From contig NC_133477.1 of the NCBI RefSeq assembly GCF_025370935.1, positions 2,666,609-2,730,608 on the forward strand: a DNA stretch of 64,000 nucleotides, in the 5' to 3' direction. The notes under the pieces are model-generated. The model had not been told where the DNA came from. It saw only the letters and a program-made list of their open reading frames with translations, and did not search any database. Both the position numbers and the translations under genes were made by a program. This document shows, in pieces, positions 1 through 12,360 of the stretch (the stretch's first letter is position 1; each line of letters starts with the position of its first letter). The stretch comes from Choristoneura fumiferana (taxonomy: Eukaryota > Arthropoda > Insecta > Lepidoptera > Tortricidae).

Positions 1-608
1 GGGAAAGTTTGTGTTTCGTAAAATCGCGTACCCGCGGGATAGTAATGAACGAAGTCTTCACAGATGGAGTCACGGATAACAGCTACTACTACTATATATA
101 GATATTAACTTCAGTATTATCAATATATTATTACACTTATATCATGGAAATAGCAACAATATGAGACTTTATAGGTATCACATCAAAAATAGTGGTACCT
201 ACAGCCAAGGAAATTAAATCGCGTACGTGTTATTAATTTCACGATGGTTTCCTTGGCAGATTTAGCAGCACAATGGTGTCTAATACGCCATACGGTCTCT
301 CCAACCTGTAGCTAGTTTTTTTAATAAGAACACGACACACTAAAACTAAAACCTAAAACCTCAGTTTCGAGAATGAAATCGCAGATTAGCACAGTGACAA
401 CTGACAAGTCATAAACACGACGAAAATGGCGTGCGAATGAAAGAAGCAATGACACAGTCGATAAAACTTTATCTGACAGATGCTAGACGGTGATTCAGTG
501 GACCAACCCACTGTCCCGGGGCCAATCGAGAATGTTTTGTTTATGGATTATTTAAATGGAATTAGTCGTTCAATGCTTATGATAAGTTGAAATGAGACTC
601 AAACAACA
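1..608. other. No gene seen
   Basis: AT-rich non-coding sequence. No open frame here has a recognisable domain, and I see no clear repeat structure. Confidence 0.5.
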
Positions 609-740
609 GCAGGGCTACTACGAAACTCGAAACTCGAAGTTGGTATCGTACCGTCCCTGTCGCTCTCGTATTAAATAGTATAAGTGTCAGAGGGACCGCA
701 CGACACGAACTTCTAGTTTCGAGTTTCGTAGTAGCCCTGC
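609..740. mobile_element. Palindromic MITE, family A, copy 1
   Basis: A 132-bp near-perfect palindrome beginning GCAGGGCTACTACGAAACTC and ending with its reverse complement. The centre contains TATTAAATAGTATAAGTGTC and an AGAGGGACC block. Further copies of the family lie at 11172, 11432, 38301, 44792, 44921, 45061 and a half copy at 48857. There is no coding capacity, so this is a non-autonomous foldback or MITE element. The superfamily is unknown. Confidence 0.85.
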
Positions 741-1945
741 AGGTCGTACATTGATTAGATAATAACTTGTTTCATTTGAACCTTTCATGTTTCTGAATAG
801 TATCAAAGGGAATGAAAAAGATTGTTTACCATTGGCAACGATATCCAGCTGCCAGCAATAACTAAATAAATAATAATCACGATCGAACTCGAAACTCGCC
901 AGGTACTCCAAACGGGACGAGAAAAAATCATATCTAAGAAATAGGTAATGAAAAACAAAAATGAATCGGACGCGCCGACTTGCAACGAGAAAGCAAATTA
1001 GCATACAATATATCGGCACATTCGCCAAAAACCCTCTGACGTATGAATGGACGGAAGGCTCCATAAAAAAATGTTACTACACAAATAAATATTATTAAAC
1101 TCGTGACGCTATGCTGACTCATTTCATTGCGCCTAGGCTCACCATGTCCTGACCAAGGCGACTGAATTCCGTTGATACTTAATTGGGGCCCCGATTCGAG
1201 ACCGACGTTCTATCTCAAGGTCCAAGTTCCATCGAACCTATAACACGTAATGAATCAAAAGTTCCAACGTGTTTTGACGTGGTCGCGAGCTTTGACGAAT
1301 TGTGTAACGTTTATATGGAATTGTTGCTTTGAAATATGAAGATAGTAGTCATGTTTATGAACAGAAAGTAAATTAAAAAGATCACGTCACCGTAAAGACC
1401 AAGTCTTAAAGTAAACAAGCAGGCTCTAGAAGTTTCCACATTGCCTCGCAAACGTTAACAAATGGGGGACTTGCAAGTTACGCATGCGTTAATGATCATT
1501 TGGCCTATGTTGACAACACGCTATTTTATTTTACGAATATCCCTACACCGATAGTTAATTACGATAAAGTAAACGAGAGTATAATTCGCTTCAAAGGTGA
1601 AAACAGCTCTATTATCATGAGCGGCGACATATTCTCGAGAAGTCGATTCCAATATACGACTGTAGGTACGTTATCGATATTACTTGTAAGGTGACTCGGG
1701 GGAAAAGCAACTAAAAATATATATATAATAATTTTGCCGCCCTCTACCATGATTACCATGAACCATGACCTATATAATTAGAAGGGTTATACAAATAAAA
1801 ATACTTAATTGCTCACATTTCAATGAACGGTTTCAACTTCAATTCTACAAACAGGCTTAGGTTTTCCAATAATTTATTTTATTGTTCCACGAGAACAGTA
1901 ATAGTTAGGTACATTCACCCCACCGTGAGGTTAATGTGCCTATAA
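741..1945. other. No gene seen
   Basis: Non-coding sequence. Short open frames here (60-66 codons) show no known domain, no codon bias and no convincing splice signals. Confidence 0.45.
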
Positions 1946-2105
1946 TCATCATCATCATCATCATGTCAGCCGAAAGACGTCCACTGCTGGACATAGGCCT
2001 CCCCCAAGGCTCTCCACTCAGACCGGTCTTGTGCTTTTCGCATCCACCGCGATCCTGCGATCTTAACCACGTCGTCGCTCCAAAAAACCTCCCTCGTCGT
2101 GCCTA
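1946..2105 (-). mobile_element. 3' end of an RTE-like non-LTR retrotransposon
   Basis: Read on the minus strand, this is the end of a reverse-transcriptase ORF: the words AQD, EWRALGEA and VQQW are recognisable in degenerate form. An ATGATGATGATGATG tail follows. The same ending occurs at 39010-39330 and 35868-36600. It is a short 5'-truncated fragment, typical of RTE-type retrotransposition. Confidence 0.7.
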
Positions 2106-4816
2106 TAATATATTATATTATTGTTGTAATCAGTAAATATACGTTAGGGGATAAGAGTACACGTACATTCACGCAACACCTATCCGAAGATGGATATCTA
2201 GTTGCTTTTTTTAATTTGTATGGGGTAAATGCAACTATCTTCCATAGTGGCTATCTTATCGATAAATCTTTGTAAATTAAATTCAACATTTTTTTTTTCT
2301 TTGCCATTGTTTGACCTGATATTACCATGACCTCAGTATTTGTTGAAATCATTTAGCTATACAGCTTGAGTTTTATTGTAATTAGAATTGTTTGCTGTTT
2401 CAATCCATCTTCCCTTAGTGGCATATCTTTATAAGTGAAAGACCATCACTTGCAAGAAATAGTTGCAATGTACCGCAATGAACTTGCCAATGGGCAAAGT
2501 CTTTTTTTTCAACATAAAATAATTACAATTAAAATAGTGATTAAAATACTTAAAAACTACAGTATGCAATTAAAGAAAAAATTACAAAATAATAATAATA
2601 CAGGGTTGTATCAATAAAATGTTCATTGGAATACCTACAGTTCAAATAAATATACCAAAAGCACTTACGTTTTATCTTTTCTTTAGGACGAACTTGTGTT
2701 TTTCCAGAAAACGGCTTGTAATATTTTTTATATAACACAAAAATAAACACACGACACGGCAAAGCGTTGCTTTAAAATGGCGGCTGATAAAATTTGCTCT
2801 AACGCCGTCTGTGTTTTATTTTATAAAGCAATGATTTTACTACGCTCCAACCGATGGCTCTTTTTACAAAAACCATTACATTGAGAGAAACTTCAATTAG
2901 TTAATTTAGCCTCATAGTTGCTTTCGCCCCGGATAACCTTAAGTGATTTCACTTTGCGCATAATAAACTATCATAACATAGGAATTTTGATAAATGATTG
3001 AAGAACGAATGAAGTCATTCGTTAATTTGCTCATTGACGGCATCGAGGGAAATTTACCAACGAAGGTCGATCTAGCTAGGAATTCCCGGCCTGGGATAGA
3101 TAGTAAGAGACCTCTTATGTTTTTATTGTGTTATTAGACGTTTGCCATGACTAAATTATGAAGGATTTAAATTATGATGGAACATCAAATAAGATTTTTC
3201 AAAATTATCTTGTTATTTTCCCAAAAACGTTTAAAAGGGCAGATCGGAAAACAATATTAAAGAACTCTTAAGATTAACTACAGTAGAATATTAGTAATAT
3301 TTCAATAAACATTTTACATCAATTCTAGGATAAACCTTCAGATTGTGGTGACATGTCTATTATCAGATGATCACACCGCTTTAGATAAGAACCTACGCTA
3401 AAATCTCCACGCTGCAGCAACCTACTTTCCGATAAGAAATACGTGAGTAATCACAACAGACAAGATGATACAAAGAGCAACAGGCACTAAGCTAAGTTTC
3501 CCGCTTTTGATGAAGAACTCGTAAAACAGCTTTAGTAAATGACTAACTGTTCGACCTCTAAAATGAAAGCGCTGGTAGTTTTTAAAACAATGACGTGCAA
3601 AAATGCCCATTGCGGGATTTGCGGCCTATTTACAGAGTAAACGATTTGAATTTGAAACAATACACATAACATTAGTTTCAGTGCGAATTGTACAAACAAG
3701 CCTATATTTGCTTAGTTACCGGAGATTTGACGGCTGTTTTAATATTGTCTATCGCTACACTACAGATCTATTGAATAATGTTTTTCGGATGATGTATTTT
3801 GTCGGATAAGTTCGTATTTACTTTTCTTTCTCAATTAGTTTCAGTAAACTTCAGTAAGCTAGATGAGACAGCAAGGTAAATACAAACTTTTCCGACAAAA
3901 TACGATGGCAAAACATTATTCACTACATTCTGTAACTTGAGGCAAATCTAGGCATCTGTTGCAACCGTTAAGTTTAAACGCTCCATCGCAACTACGCATG
4001 AAAGGTAACGAAGGCGTCCAAACACGTGATATACGAGTAAAGTCGTCAACCGGCTCTTTGAGATGTCAAAAAAAACCCGACCGAACCCGCGGTGTCCGCC
4101 AAAAAAGTCCGAAGCAAACTCGGTCGGCAGTCATGTGCTCGCGAAACAAGATTGATGCGTTGCCAAGCGGCTTACCAACAAAGAAAATTCAATCTTGCGA
4201 TAAAACAAAAAGGTTTCCTGTCGAATGAAAGCTGCCGTAGATTGTGTTGAAGGAAATGTAGCCCTATAACCAAAGGGTTACATTAAAACATCGTTTGAAC
4301 TCTTACTCCGCAGCTAGGGTAGCGACAGGTTCAGATATCAACACAGTTTACGGAATGCTTAGCTCACACGTTATATTCGCTGTGATGTAAATAAGTCAGG
4401 GATCGGATAGGCCGTTTGCGAGCCCATAGTACAGTTGAGTTGCCAGATAAGCATCTTGATATCCGTAAACGTGATTAGGAATGTTCGTGTTTGTTTACGA
4501 AAACATCGATAAAGACCGGTTACTACTTGCGAGGTTAGGTTCTTTCCGACGCCCATCAAACAGCAGAAGTAGACATAGAGCATTATGATGATCTGGAGTT
4601 GCCTTTAGCTTATTAAATGTAGCAGAGGACGAGGTAAATGCGAACATAACGTTTCAGCTTTTTTACGCTTCTAAAATTTAAATAAATAAACAATAATTCG
4701 ATAATAAGGTTCATGACGTGAAACAAAAATATCCCACAAATGTGAAACACACACATAATTAGATTTCCCATGATAAATGTCTTCATCACAAAGCAAGAGT
4801 ATCATTAGCAGAGGGC
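2106..4816. other. No gene seen
   Basis: Non-coding sequence with simple AT runs. The longest open frame (89 codons near 3959) is lysine-, arginine- and serine-rich without a recognisable domain and was not accepted as a gene. Confidence 0.4.
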
Positions 4817-4940
4817 TCAAGGTGGAGTGCGGATTGGAAACTTCACACGCACCATTGAATTGCTTCGCAGGATAGTGCAGGTTTCCTCACGATGTTTTCC
4901 TTCACCGCAAAGCTCGTGGTAATTTCAAATGTAACACAGT
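4817..4940 (-). mobile_element. Fragment of tRNA-headed SINE family 1
   Basis: It matches the body of the SINE copies at 23021, 50990, 53531 and 54256, including the TTTCCTCACGATGTTTTCCT and CACCATTGAATTGCTTCGCA blocks in minus orientation. The tRNA-like head and the 3' tail are missing. Confidence 0.75.
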
Positions 4941-7038
4941 TAGTAAAAAAAACTATATTTTTTTTTAACAAAAACATCGATATAAGCGCCTCGCACTTAT
5001 AACTCGTGTCATATTTCTCTTCCTCTTGACAGTGCCGTGGTCGACATTGCCCCTCATATTTTTGGATGACGAGAACTCGTGTGTTGCCAATGTTGCCATC
5101 TCTTGTGATAAGTACGTCGTAGAAATGGAAGTAAGACATTGACAGGTAATAAGCGGCATCGAGCCGGACTAACGTTGTTGGCCAAGCTAAACACAGCACG
5201 GCAAGCGTGGCGTCGCATAGTCTGTGGGGTACAGTGACCCCGCCAAGGCAAGGAGGGGGAATCGCGACTTCTGTCTGGAGCCTTATTGACAAGGCTTTAT
5301 TTGCTGTTTACCATGACACGTTGGTCCAGACCGCAGATTAAACGGTGATGTGTCCTAGATAAAAACCAATGACTAGTACGGGCTAACCAATTCTGCAACA
5401 CGTTAGTGGTTTTTCAATTGACAAATTATCACTGACACTGTACTAGCGATAGTTCATCGCGGTAGTTTTTCCTATATCCCCTACATGGAACGGTCATTTT
5501 TGTTAGCAAATGATTTTCTTTCTTTTCATTTTAATTGTTTGAATTATGATTAGCATTAAAAAATTAAATTATAAAATGTCAAAATTAATAAAATACAATA
5601 AAAGACATCTTAAACCTATATAAATGTTCTCAATTATGATTAAATATTTACTTTTTTACATAAAAAAACTACTTTAGTTTAGTTAAAACTTAACATTTAG
5701 GGTACTGAACAGAGATGGCATCACAGGTATATCCGTCACATAAAACTTATCAATGACTGGTGAAACGAGCCCTTCGTATCGATATCGATCATATTATCTG
5801 CTTGTCAAACTTTAACGCCCTGATGACTGTGGGCGCCAGCCTATTAAAGTGCAGCAAACAAAGCAGTAGTAGTAGAGGGGATTTTTTACACAAATTGTAT
5901 GGCATTTTATATTTTGGTTACGTTTGGGTTTTCTTACGTAAGAAAGAAGAAAAAAAACATTGGTAACAATTACAAATAGACAATAGTTGCGAAAAAAAAG
6001 ACAGAAATAGAAACACATTATCGCGAAATGCTCCCAAGTTCCCAACTCAGCGTGATAGCGACCTATATGTTATGCACAGTTTTAATAATTCAATATCGCG
6101 CGTCTTCAATACGATGTATTACATGCAGTCACACTATATCGACCACGACGATGACAAACAACAAATTAATTTGCAGCGTGTATTCAAAGTGTAATAATGA
6201 GACGTACTACGTCACCAATGTTCTCAGCTATTAAGTACCGTTTGTCCCACATATTTTCCGGAAAATCGTAAAATTAATACAAGTGCTAATGCGTGAAAGT
6301 TAGTGGCTTTTGTGCCGTTCGTGAGCTAGTAACTAGCGTCTACGTCACTAGACGTGCACTGCCGGTTTCACGCAACTCCTTGCGATTGCGACGTAACGAA
6401 TAAGCCATGGATAGAATAGCACGTTGCAGATGACTTGCCAACAGCCAATTTAGTTCAAATATTTTATCTAATCAAATACGTTATAGTATAACATCTGCTC
6501 TGCTCTGGTAGTTTCATGGGTAAAAGCGAAATCTATTTAGTCCCTCAGTTATACTTGATTTGGATAGGTATTTAACTGAATGTAAACAAACTTCAGCTGC
6601 CTGATTTGGTACATTCAAGGTTTTCATACATTTTACTTATGTATCATTGTAATACAAACTAGACTAGTGTATTTCAATACAGAAACGTAAATGTTTAGAT
6701 AATTTAATGGGATAATTTCAATATTTAAAGCACCAATTGACGTTGTTTTGTTTACATTTAGTTAAATACCTATCCAAACCAAGTATAGTATAGTTAGTTT
6801 GTCTTTTGGCAGTAAATGTGCATTATTTTGTTTGATTGATTAAAGAAAAAATACGTGTCCAATATTATGTGATATTCTTAGGTACTGATGGACTAAATAG
6901 ATTTATTCGGAAACTAGCTCATTATGACGACTCAAGCAGAGAGTAAGACAGCCGGTCAAATTACTGTCGTGTGTTATTCTTTTTCATTTTTAGGTTCTTA
7001 GATTCTTAGTTGGTTATTTGTCATCAAGTGACCCACTT
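4941..7038. other. No gene seen
   Basis: Non-coding, AT-rich sequence. No domain was recognised in any frame and no clear repeat boundary is visible. Confidence 0.4.
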
Positions 7039-7251
7039 AGGGTCTCCCCACATCCATCGACGCAATATCGGCTTCAGCCGATCAAAAAACTCTTTTTTAT
7101 GTCCAGTAATATCCACGCAATAAGAAGGAAAAAGACGTCGAGGCGTCGGCAGACATCGGCAGAGCCGATACGAGCCGAACCAACTTGTTGACATAAAGGT
7201 TTTTTCTATCGGCTTTTACTGACTCCGCGTCGATAGATGTGGGAAAACCCT
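7039..7251. mobile_element. MITE with ~25-bp inverted ends
   Basis: The left end reads AGGGTCTCCCCACATCCATC (then GACGC). The right end is the inverted equivalent, GCGTCGATAGATGTGGGAAA (then ACCCT). Both ends abut TTA on the outside. The interior has the paired blocks TCGGCTTCAGCCGAT and ATCGGCAGAGCCGAT. There is no ORF. It is a non-autonomous DNA transposon of unknown superfamily. Confidence 0.75.
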
Positions 7252-7893
7252 TATTCGTTTTCCCTCCTACTTAAGTCTCCTCGGGCGCGCGATAAATGAA
7301 TTCTTCTCTGATGAAGTCACGGGCAACCGCTAGTTTTATAATAAAAGAAAGCAGGGCAAGTTTCTCAACCAAGTCTTTACCACCAATGAAACAAACAATG
7401 AAATAAGGCGTTCTGAACAAAAGCTGCAAGCTTTCATACAATCATATCCTTCTTTTATCACGCTGTAAATAAAGCCTATCGATAGTTTGTAGTATTTTAT
7501 GGGCCGTGTAAGAATGTTTCCATTTTCACAACAGAATCAATAAACTTAACACGGAACGGCTGAACATGGTGTCAGCTGTGAACTAGGAGACCTTTTGAAA
7601 TTAAATATTATGTATTACGAAATTATAATATATACGGCAGCCGCTACGGGTTGTTGTTGTTATTCACCCGCTGTATCAATCTAATGAAAGTTTTATTCGG
7701 AATAGGTTGTGACTTAATCTTGGGGCTATGTGCGTATCCAAAATCAGGCAAGTCAGTTTTAACGTGAAGAAAGTATGAACACACTCACAAGCTACTGCAT
7801 GTACAATATTAGTAGGGACTTTTAAAGTCGCATTTTCTTTTATGAAGTCGAGTTTCGATACGATGCGATTTTTCTAGTAAATCAATTCTTTTA

Positions 7894-8219
7894 CGACGAC
7901 TGGATAGCACAGTGGTTAGAGACTGACTACGAAGCTTGAGGTCTCGGGTTCGATCCTCAGTTGGGACAGATATTGTATGAAAAATTTGCATGTTTTTTAT
8001 TTAAGTACATGTTTATCGGTTGCCTAATATATAGAGTCATTCACGATGACGCGTGCCGTGGTTCTTATTACAATGTAATGTAATTGTCATTAATGTCTAA
8101 TTTTTACAAAATCACGCGTCTTCGTGGATGACACTAGGTATAGTTATGTATTGCTATACAAACTTTGCTTGCTTTAGGATTAGGTCAATTGGTGTGTATT
8201 GTCACCGGGTATTTATATT
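7894..8219 (+). mobile_element. tRNA-headed SINE family 2, interrupted
   Basis: The head has a degenerate tRNA-like A box (AGTGGTTAGAGA) and a B box (GGTTCGATCC). The SINE body follows and ends in TTAGGATTAGGTCAATTGGT, as in the copy at 10171. The body is split by a ~103-bp palindromic insertion at 8033-8135. The insertion must be younger than the SINE. Confidence 0.8.
8033..8135. mobile_element. Short MITE nested in a SINE
   Basis: The ends are inverted repeats: AGAGTCATTCACGATGACGC at the left and GCGTCTTCGTGGATGACACT at the right. The element interrupts the SINE at a TA-rich site (AATATAT) and removes the match to the uninterrupted copy at 10171 only at that point. Confidence 0.75.
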
Positions 8220-10170
8220 TACATATTTATTATAATGTTTCGCTGATACCATCAACAGTCAACTCTAAAGCCAGCCGTCATTACATCCGCCATCCCTATC
8301 TCGCCTTATTATCCGAAAAGGGACGCCATACGAGTCGCGGGGTGTCTCGAAAGCACACGCAACTGTGTGCCGTCCATACAGAGGACAGTTGCAATGCCAA
8401 AAATACGCCGTCCGTCTGTCGCCAGCAAGATGCGCGCCGACCTATTTGCGGCCGCGTGTTTTGTTTACAAAGGCATACAATGGCATGCGACGCGACGCGG
8501 CGAGCCATTCTAATGAAGAGGCTTCTATGGCTGGCCACTATGACAAAACACGAAAGCGTCGTTCACATACCCATTGGAAATTGATGTATCACCATACCCG
8601 TTTTTAATTTTTTTATTTATTCCTACTAGCTTTCGCTCGCTGGCATAAGGTTTTCCTATAATTAGAAACTGTAATCATCTTATCATCTCGTTTAAATATG
8701 TCTGGCAGTAGTTATACTCAACACTTAAAAACAAAATAAATCATTATTGCCAGCAACTGGAAAGAAAGCAAATAAATTTCGCTTTGTGAATCCTAATAAT
8801 TCTAGTAATCCTATATTTCATATCAATTTATTACTTTACGGCCTTATACTCAACCTAATAGGAAACAAACCTATGGAAGATATTTGCTAAACAAATCTGA
8901 ATACCATATCGGTCAAGGAATTCACAACCAACTGTCACATAAATAATGTGGCCAGCGATAAAAACCAAGCTCATAGGCAGAACAATTTAATCTTTCATCT
9001 CACCGCCGAGCTCACAGCCTACAAGACAAAACAAACAGGACCCGGGAACAAGACGAGTTTGCTTCGAACTCGTTAGCAAACCAAATATCACGTACACCTC
9101 GACAATTCTAGTAAAACAGTTTTGAAATATGACCATCGTGTATGTACGCGGAATACGCGAATGCTATAAAGAATGCTATGCCTCAGATATTGACGTATAA
9201 AAGCGTTGTACAAAAATCAATAAGGCTTCTAGAACGTGTCTCAGAAAGAAACAATATGTTTTAGAAAGGAAACAGTATCTCATGTTACACGAAAGATGTT
9301 CTAGAAAATCTAAAATTACTATTCAGCTCAGTACTTTTGGCTTCGGGAACAACTAGAACACCTAGGCTCCTGTTAACAACTTGCACGCTTAACAGGCAGG
9401 ATAACAATCGCGGTTCGGGGAGCAATGCTATGTAAGATACAGACATGCTCGTCTGCATTCCATATCTTATATTCAATCTCTTAGGAGTTGTAACAGATAT
9501 TTGTTTTTGCAGACAAGGTTCTATATGGTGGCACATATTTTTGCTCACCTATCCCAGTGCACTGTAACAATCTCATTAAACAAAACTAATTCCTATATAC
9601 ACACGGGTAACTAATTATTACGCCAACTCCGATACTATAATATGAAGACTCGAAATTTAAACACTTCCGCCTAACAAGTGTTTACTGATGAAACAAGAGA
9701 TTAAAATCTGTAACCAGCGTTCATGAGAAAGTGTTCTGTTATCGACGTAGAAATTCAAACAGTAGGTATGCCAGCCGTATCAGGCGCGTCACCTGAGATC
9801 TGGGTCGAGATAAAATTAATTTCTGTCATATAAATGGTCGAAGCTCGTTTTATAGCCCAAGCTGGGTAAATTTGAATTACTTCTGCACATGCCAGTTTAC
9901 GACGACATCGTGGCCTAATTCACCTGTCTAGGTCATTACCCTCCGACAGCTTTTCGGCTGTTTCCAACGGAATGTACAAGGCGTGAATAAATTGAACATC
10001 AAATAATTAAGCATTGTCCAACCTTAGAGCACGCTCTTTGTGAACTTTGAATCAAGCAAAACCACTTGAAATTTATATGTTAAAATTATTTTAAATTATC
10101 GGTAATAGTGAATACATTTAACATAATGTTATTGCATGCTATACAAATAATAAATAACATACAACCGACC
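8220..10170. other. No gene seen
   Basis: Several open frames of 80-139 codons overlap on both strands near 8296-8607 in locally GC-richer DNA. None shows a domain or splice structure I recognise. The remainder is AT-rich non-coding sequence. Confidence 0.4.
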
Positions 10171-10435
10171 GGACGACCGGATGGCCAAGTGGTTAGAGAA
10201 CCTGACTACGAAGCTTGAGGTCCCGGGTTCGATTCCCGGCCGGCGCAGACATTTGTACGAATAATACAAATATTTTTTCTCGGGTCTTGGATGTTTAATA
10301 TGTATTTAAGTATGTATCTATCTATGTATATAACTATGTTTATCCGTTGCCTAGTATCCATAGTACAAGCTTTGCTTAGTTTGGGATTAGGTCAATTGGT
10401 GGCAAGTGTCCAATGATATTTATTTATTTAACTTT
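10171..10435 (+). mobile_element. tRNA-headed SINE family 2, near full length
   Basis: The tRNA-like head has an A box (TGGCCAAGTGGTTAGAGAA) and a B box (GGTTCGATTCC), and resembles a tRNA with the motif CTACGAAGCTTGAGG in the anticodon/variable region. A tRNA-unrelated body and the TTAGGTCAATTGG 3' block follow, then a TATTTATTTA tail. The head is not a functional tRNA gene because transcription would continue into the SINE body. Confidence 0.85.
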
Positions 10436-10794
10436 GGCGATTTTTTTTATTAAAAGCAAGTACTTAGTTACTTAATTGGCAACTTTTGTGAAATGCCACA
10501 GTTTTTGTTAACGATTACACACTTAAAAGAAGTCAACATTATGAATTTGTATTTTATCCATCTCACTATATCAATTGCTGGTTTGAGACAGGTCAATTAT
10601 AAAGCTGTAAATTTTCCTGGTCAGTAAATACTGAATAATTAATCGTCGTTTTATTTAGCACATTCTTGCCAGTGCCTAGCAACAGTTAAATGGACCTGAA
10701 TTAATTCGCAGGAACGCATATTTTTAAATTAGCCAATAAATACAAAGAGTCGGCGAGTCATATCACGATGAGTTTAAAGCATATAAACTTTTTA

Positions 10795-11000
10795 GTCAGA
10801 CAATATTTATCCTCTAGATTTTACCCGCGACTCCATCTGCGAAAGTATTGTCGTTATCCCGTGGGAACTTCGCTATGTTCTCGGATAAAAATAATCATTA
10901 TATATAAAACATACATAGCCATACCGAATCTCATCTTAATCGATTTAGTGGTTTAAGCGTGAAGAAGTAACAAAGACAGTTACTTTCGCACTTATAATGT
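10795..11000 (+). repeat. Lepidopteran interspersed repeat (short copy)
   Basis: It starts with TTTTACCCGCGACTCCATCT and ends with TTCGCACTTATAATGTTAT, the same beginning and ending as longer copies at 20128-21470 and around 49430-50150. It includes the internal block TATCCCGTGGGAA. It has no coding content. Confidence 0.7.
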
Positions 11001-11034
11001 TATAAAGGATAGTTAAAGACCTTTTTAACCGACT

Positions 11035-11170
11035 AATTCTTGTATATTTCGGGGATCTCGGAAACAGCTCCAACGATTTCGATGTGCTACTTTAGGGTTT
11101 TCGGGGCGAACAATCGATTTACCTTGATCTTTTCTGGGAAAACGCGGCTTTTCCAATTTTAACCCCGAGC
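11035..11170 (-). repeat. Fragment of the repeat seen at 61730-62400
   Basis: It shares the blocks TATTTCGGGG, GGAAACAGCTCCAACGATTT and GTTTTCGGGG with the outer repeat at 61850-61930, in minus orientation. It is 5'- and 3'-incomplete. Confidence 0.6.
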
Positions 11171-11171
11171 T

Positions 11172-11290
11172 GCAGGGCAACTACGAAACTCGAAACTCAA
11201 AGTTCGTGCCGTGCGGTCCCTCTCGCTCTCGTATTAAATAGTGTAAGTGTCAGAGGGAACTTCGAGTTTCGAGTTTCGTAGTAGCCCTGC
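11172..11290. mobile_element. Palindromic MITE, family A, copy 2
   Basis: A palindrome with ends GCAGGGCAACTACGAAACTC and GAGTTTCGTAGTAGCCCTGC. Relative to copy 1 it lacks a short block before the right arm. Confidence 0.85.
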
Positions 11291-11431
11291 TGCTGTAACT
11301 TAAGCACTGTCATTTCACTTAAATCGATATAAGTTACAAGTACCTACTCATGATAATCTCGTTACTTTTATATACACTTTTATTTGTCGTAGCTTGACGA
11401 ATTGAACAAACTCTTTATTGATTCCATCCAG

Positions 11432-11564
11432 GTCTTAAACTACGAAGTGCAAAATTCGAAATTCGTATCTTGCCGTACCGCTAACGCTAATATTATTTAA
11501 TACGAGAATGAGAGGGACTGTACGATACGAACTTCGATTCTCGAATTTCGTAGTAGCCCCCTGC
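11432..11564. mobile_element. Palindromic MITE, family A (AAATTCG subtype)
   Basis: Same architecture as copy 1, but the arms carry AAAATTCGAAATTCG-like sequence instead of AAACTCGAAACTCG. This marks a second subfamily. It lies only 141 bp from the preceding copy. Confidence 0.75.
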
Positions 11565-12172
11565 TTCTGATTCCTTCCCGCAGCCCTATTCACGCCCACG
11601 CCGGCGCCGGTGCAGCCGCGACATTCTACCAGCCGCGGTGCATCGCACTTTATCACAGTTAAGCTAGGATTCTGCGTATCTTTCTCTGCTACAAGGAAAA
11701 TGTTTATTTTATTACAATTTGTATATGTACAATCAAGTATTCGCCTTTTAACAGGAAAATTGCATTATCGTTGTATAATGTTTGACGGGAATTCCGTTCG
11801 AATAAACGTAAATGGACGGATGTAGAACGAAAAAATGTTTTAAAGTTACATAATAAGATTTATTATAATGTGAGATGTTTATTTCATGTAATGTGAGATG
11901 GCTTTTGGATTTGGACATCATTAGTATATTTGATTTAGTTAAGTTTGTACTTTATAGCGTGGTCAATCTAATACCAGGAATAAATGTTTATGTTGATGAT
12001 AAAAATAACCCAAAAAATATTAATGTAAGTCTTGCATTGGCATTGCCTTGCTTGCATAATCATAATAAAATGTCTCGTATTTTTCTTATTATGCACTTCC
12101 CAGTTTTATTGTTTTGGTGTTAGAAATAGCATACGGTTTCTCATTTCAACGTTCTGATGCTTATATGTATAT

Positions 12173-12360
12173 GTCATCCCAGCCTATGAGTGCGCATTGG
12201 GAACTTTACACATCATTGACTTACTTCGCAAAGTGAAGGATTCCTCACGATGTTATCCTTCACCGTAAAGCTCATGCCAAATTTCTAATGCAATTTCGCA
12301 CACGAATTTCGAAAAACCCAGAGGTGCAAGTCCGGATTCAAACCATTAGGCAACCACTTC
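12173..12360 (-). mobile_element. Degenerate copy of SINE family 1
   Basis: Recognisable blocks in minus orientation are TCCCAGCCTAT, GCATTGGGAACTTTACAC, CCTCACGATGTTATCCTTCA and a decayed B-box region near 12330 (GGATTCAAACC). It is strongly diverged, so it is an old copy. Confidence 0.7.

Noticed and set aside
8165..8607. 80-139-codon open frames on both strands
   Set aside because: Three mutually overlapping frames with no domain or splice context; they overlap a SINE tail.
10183..10255. tRNA gene
   Set aside because: A and B boxes are present, but the same head plus a long unrelated body recurs at 7894, so it is the head of a SINE. The same reasoning applies to 23021, 50990, 53531 and 60930.
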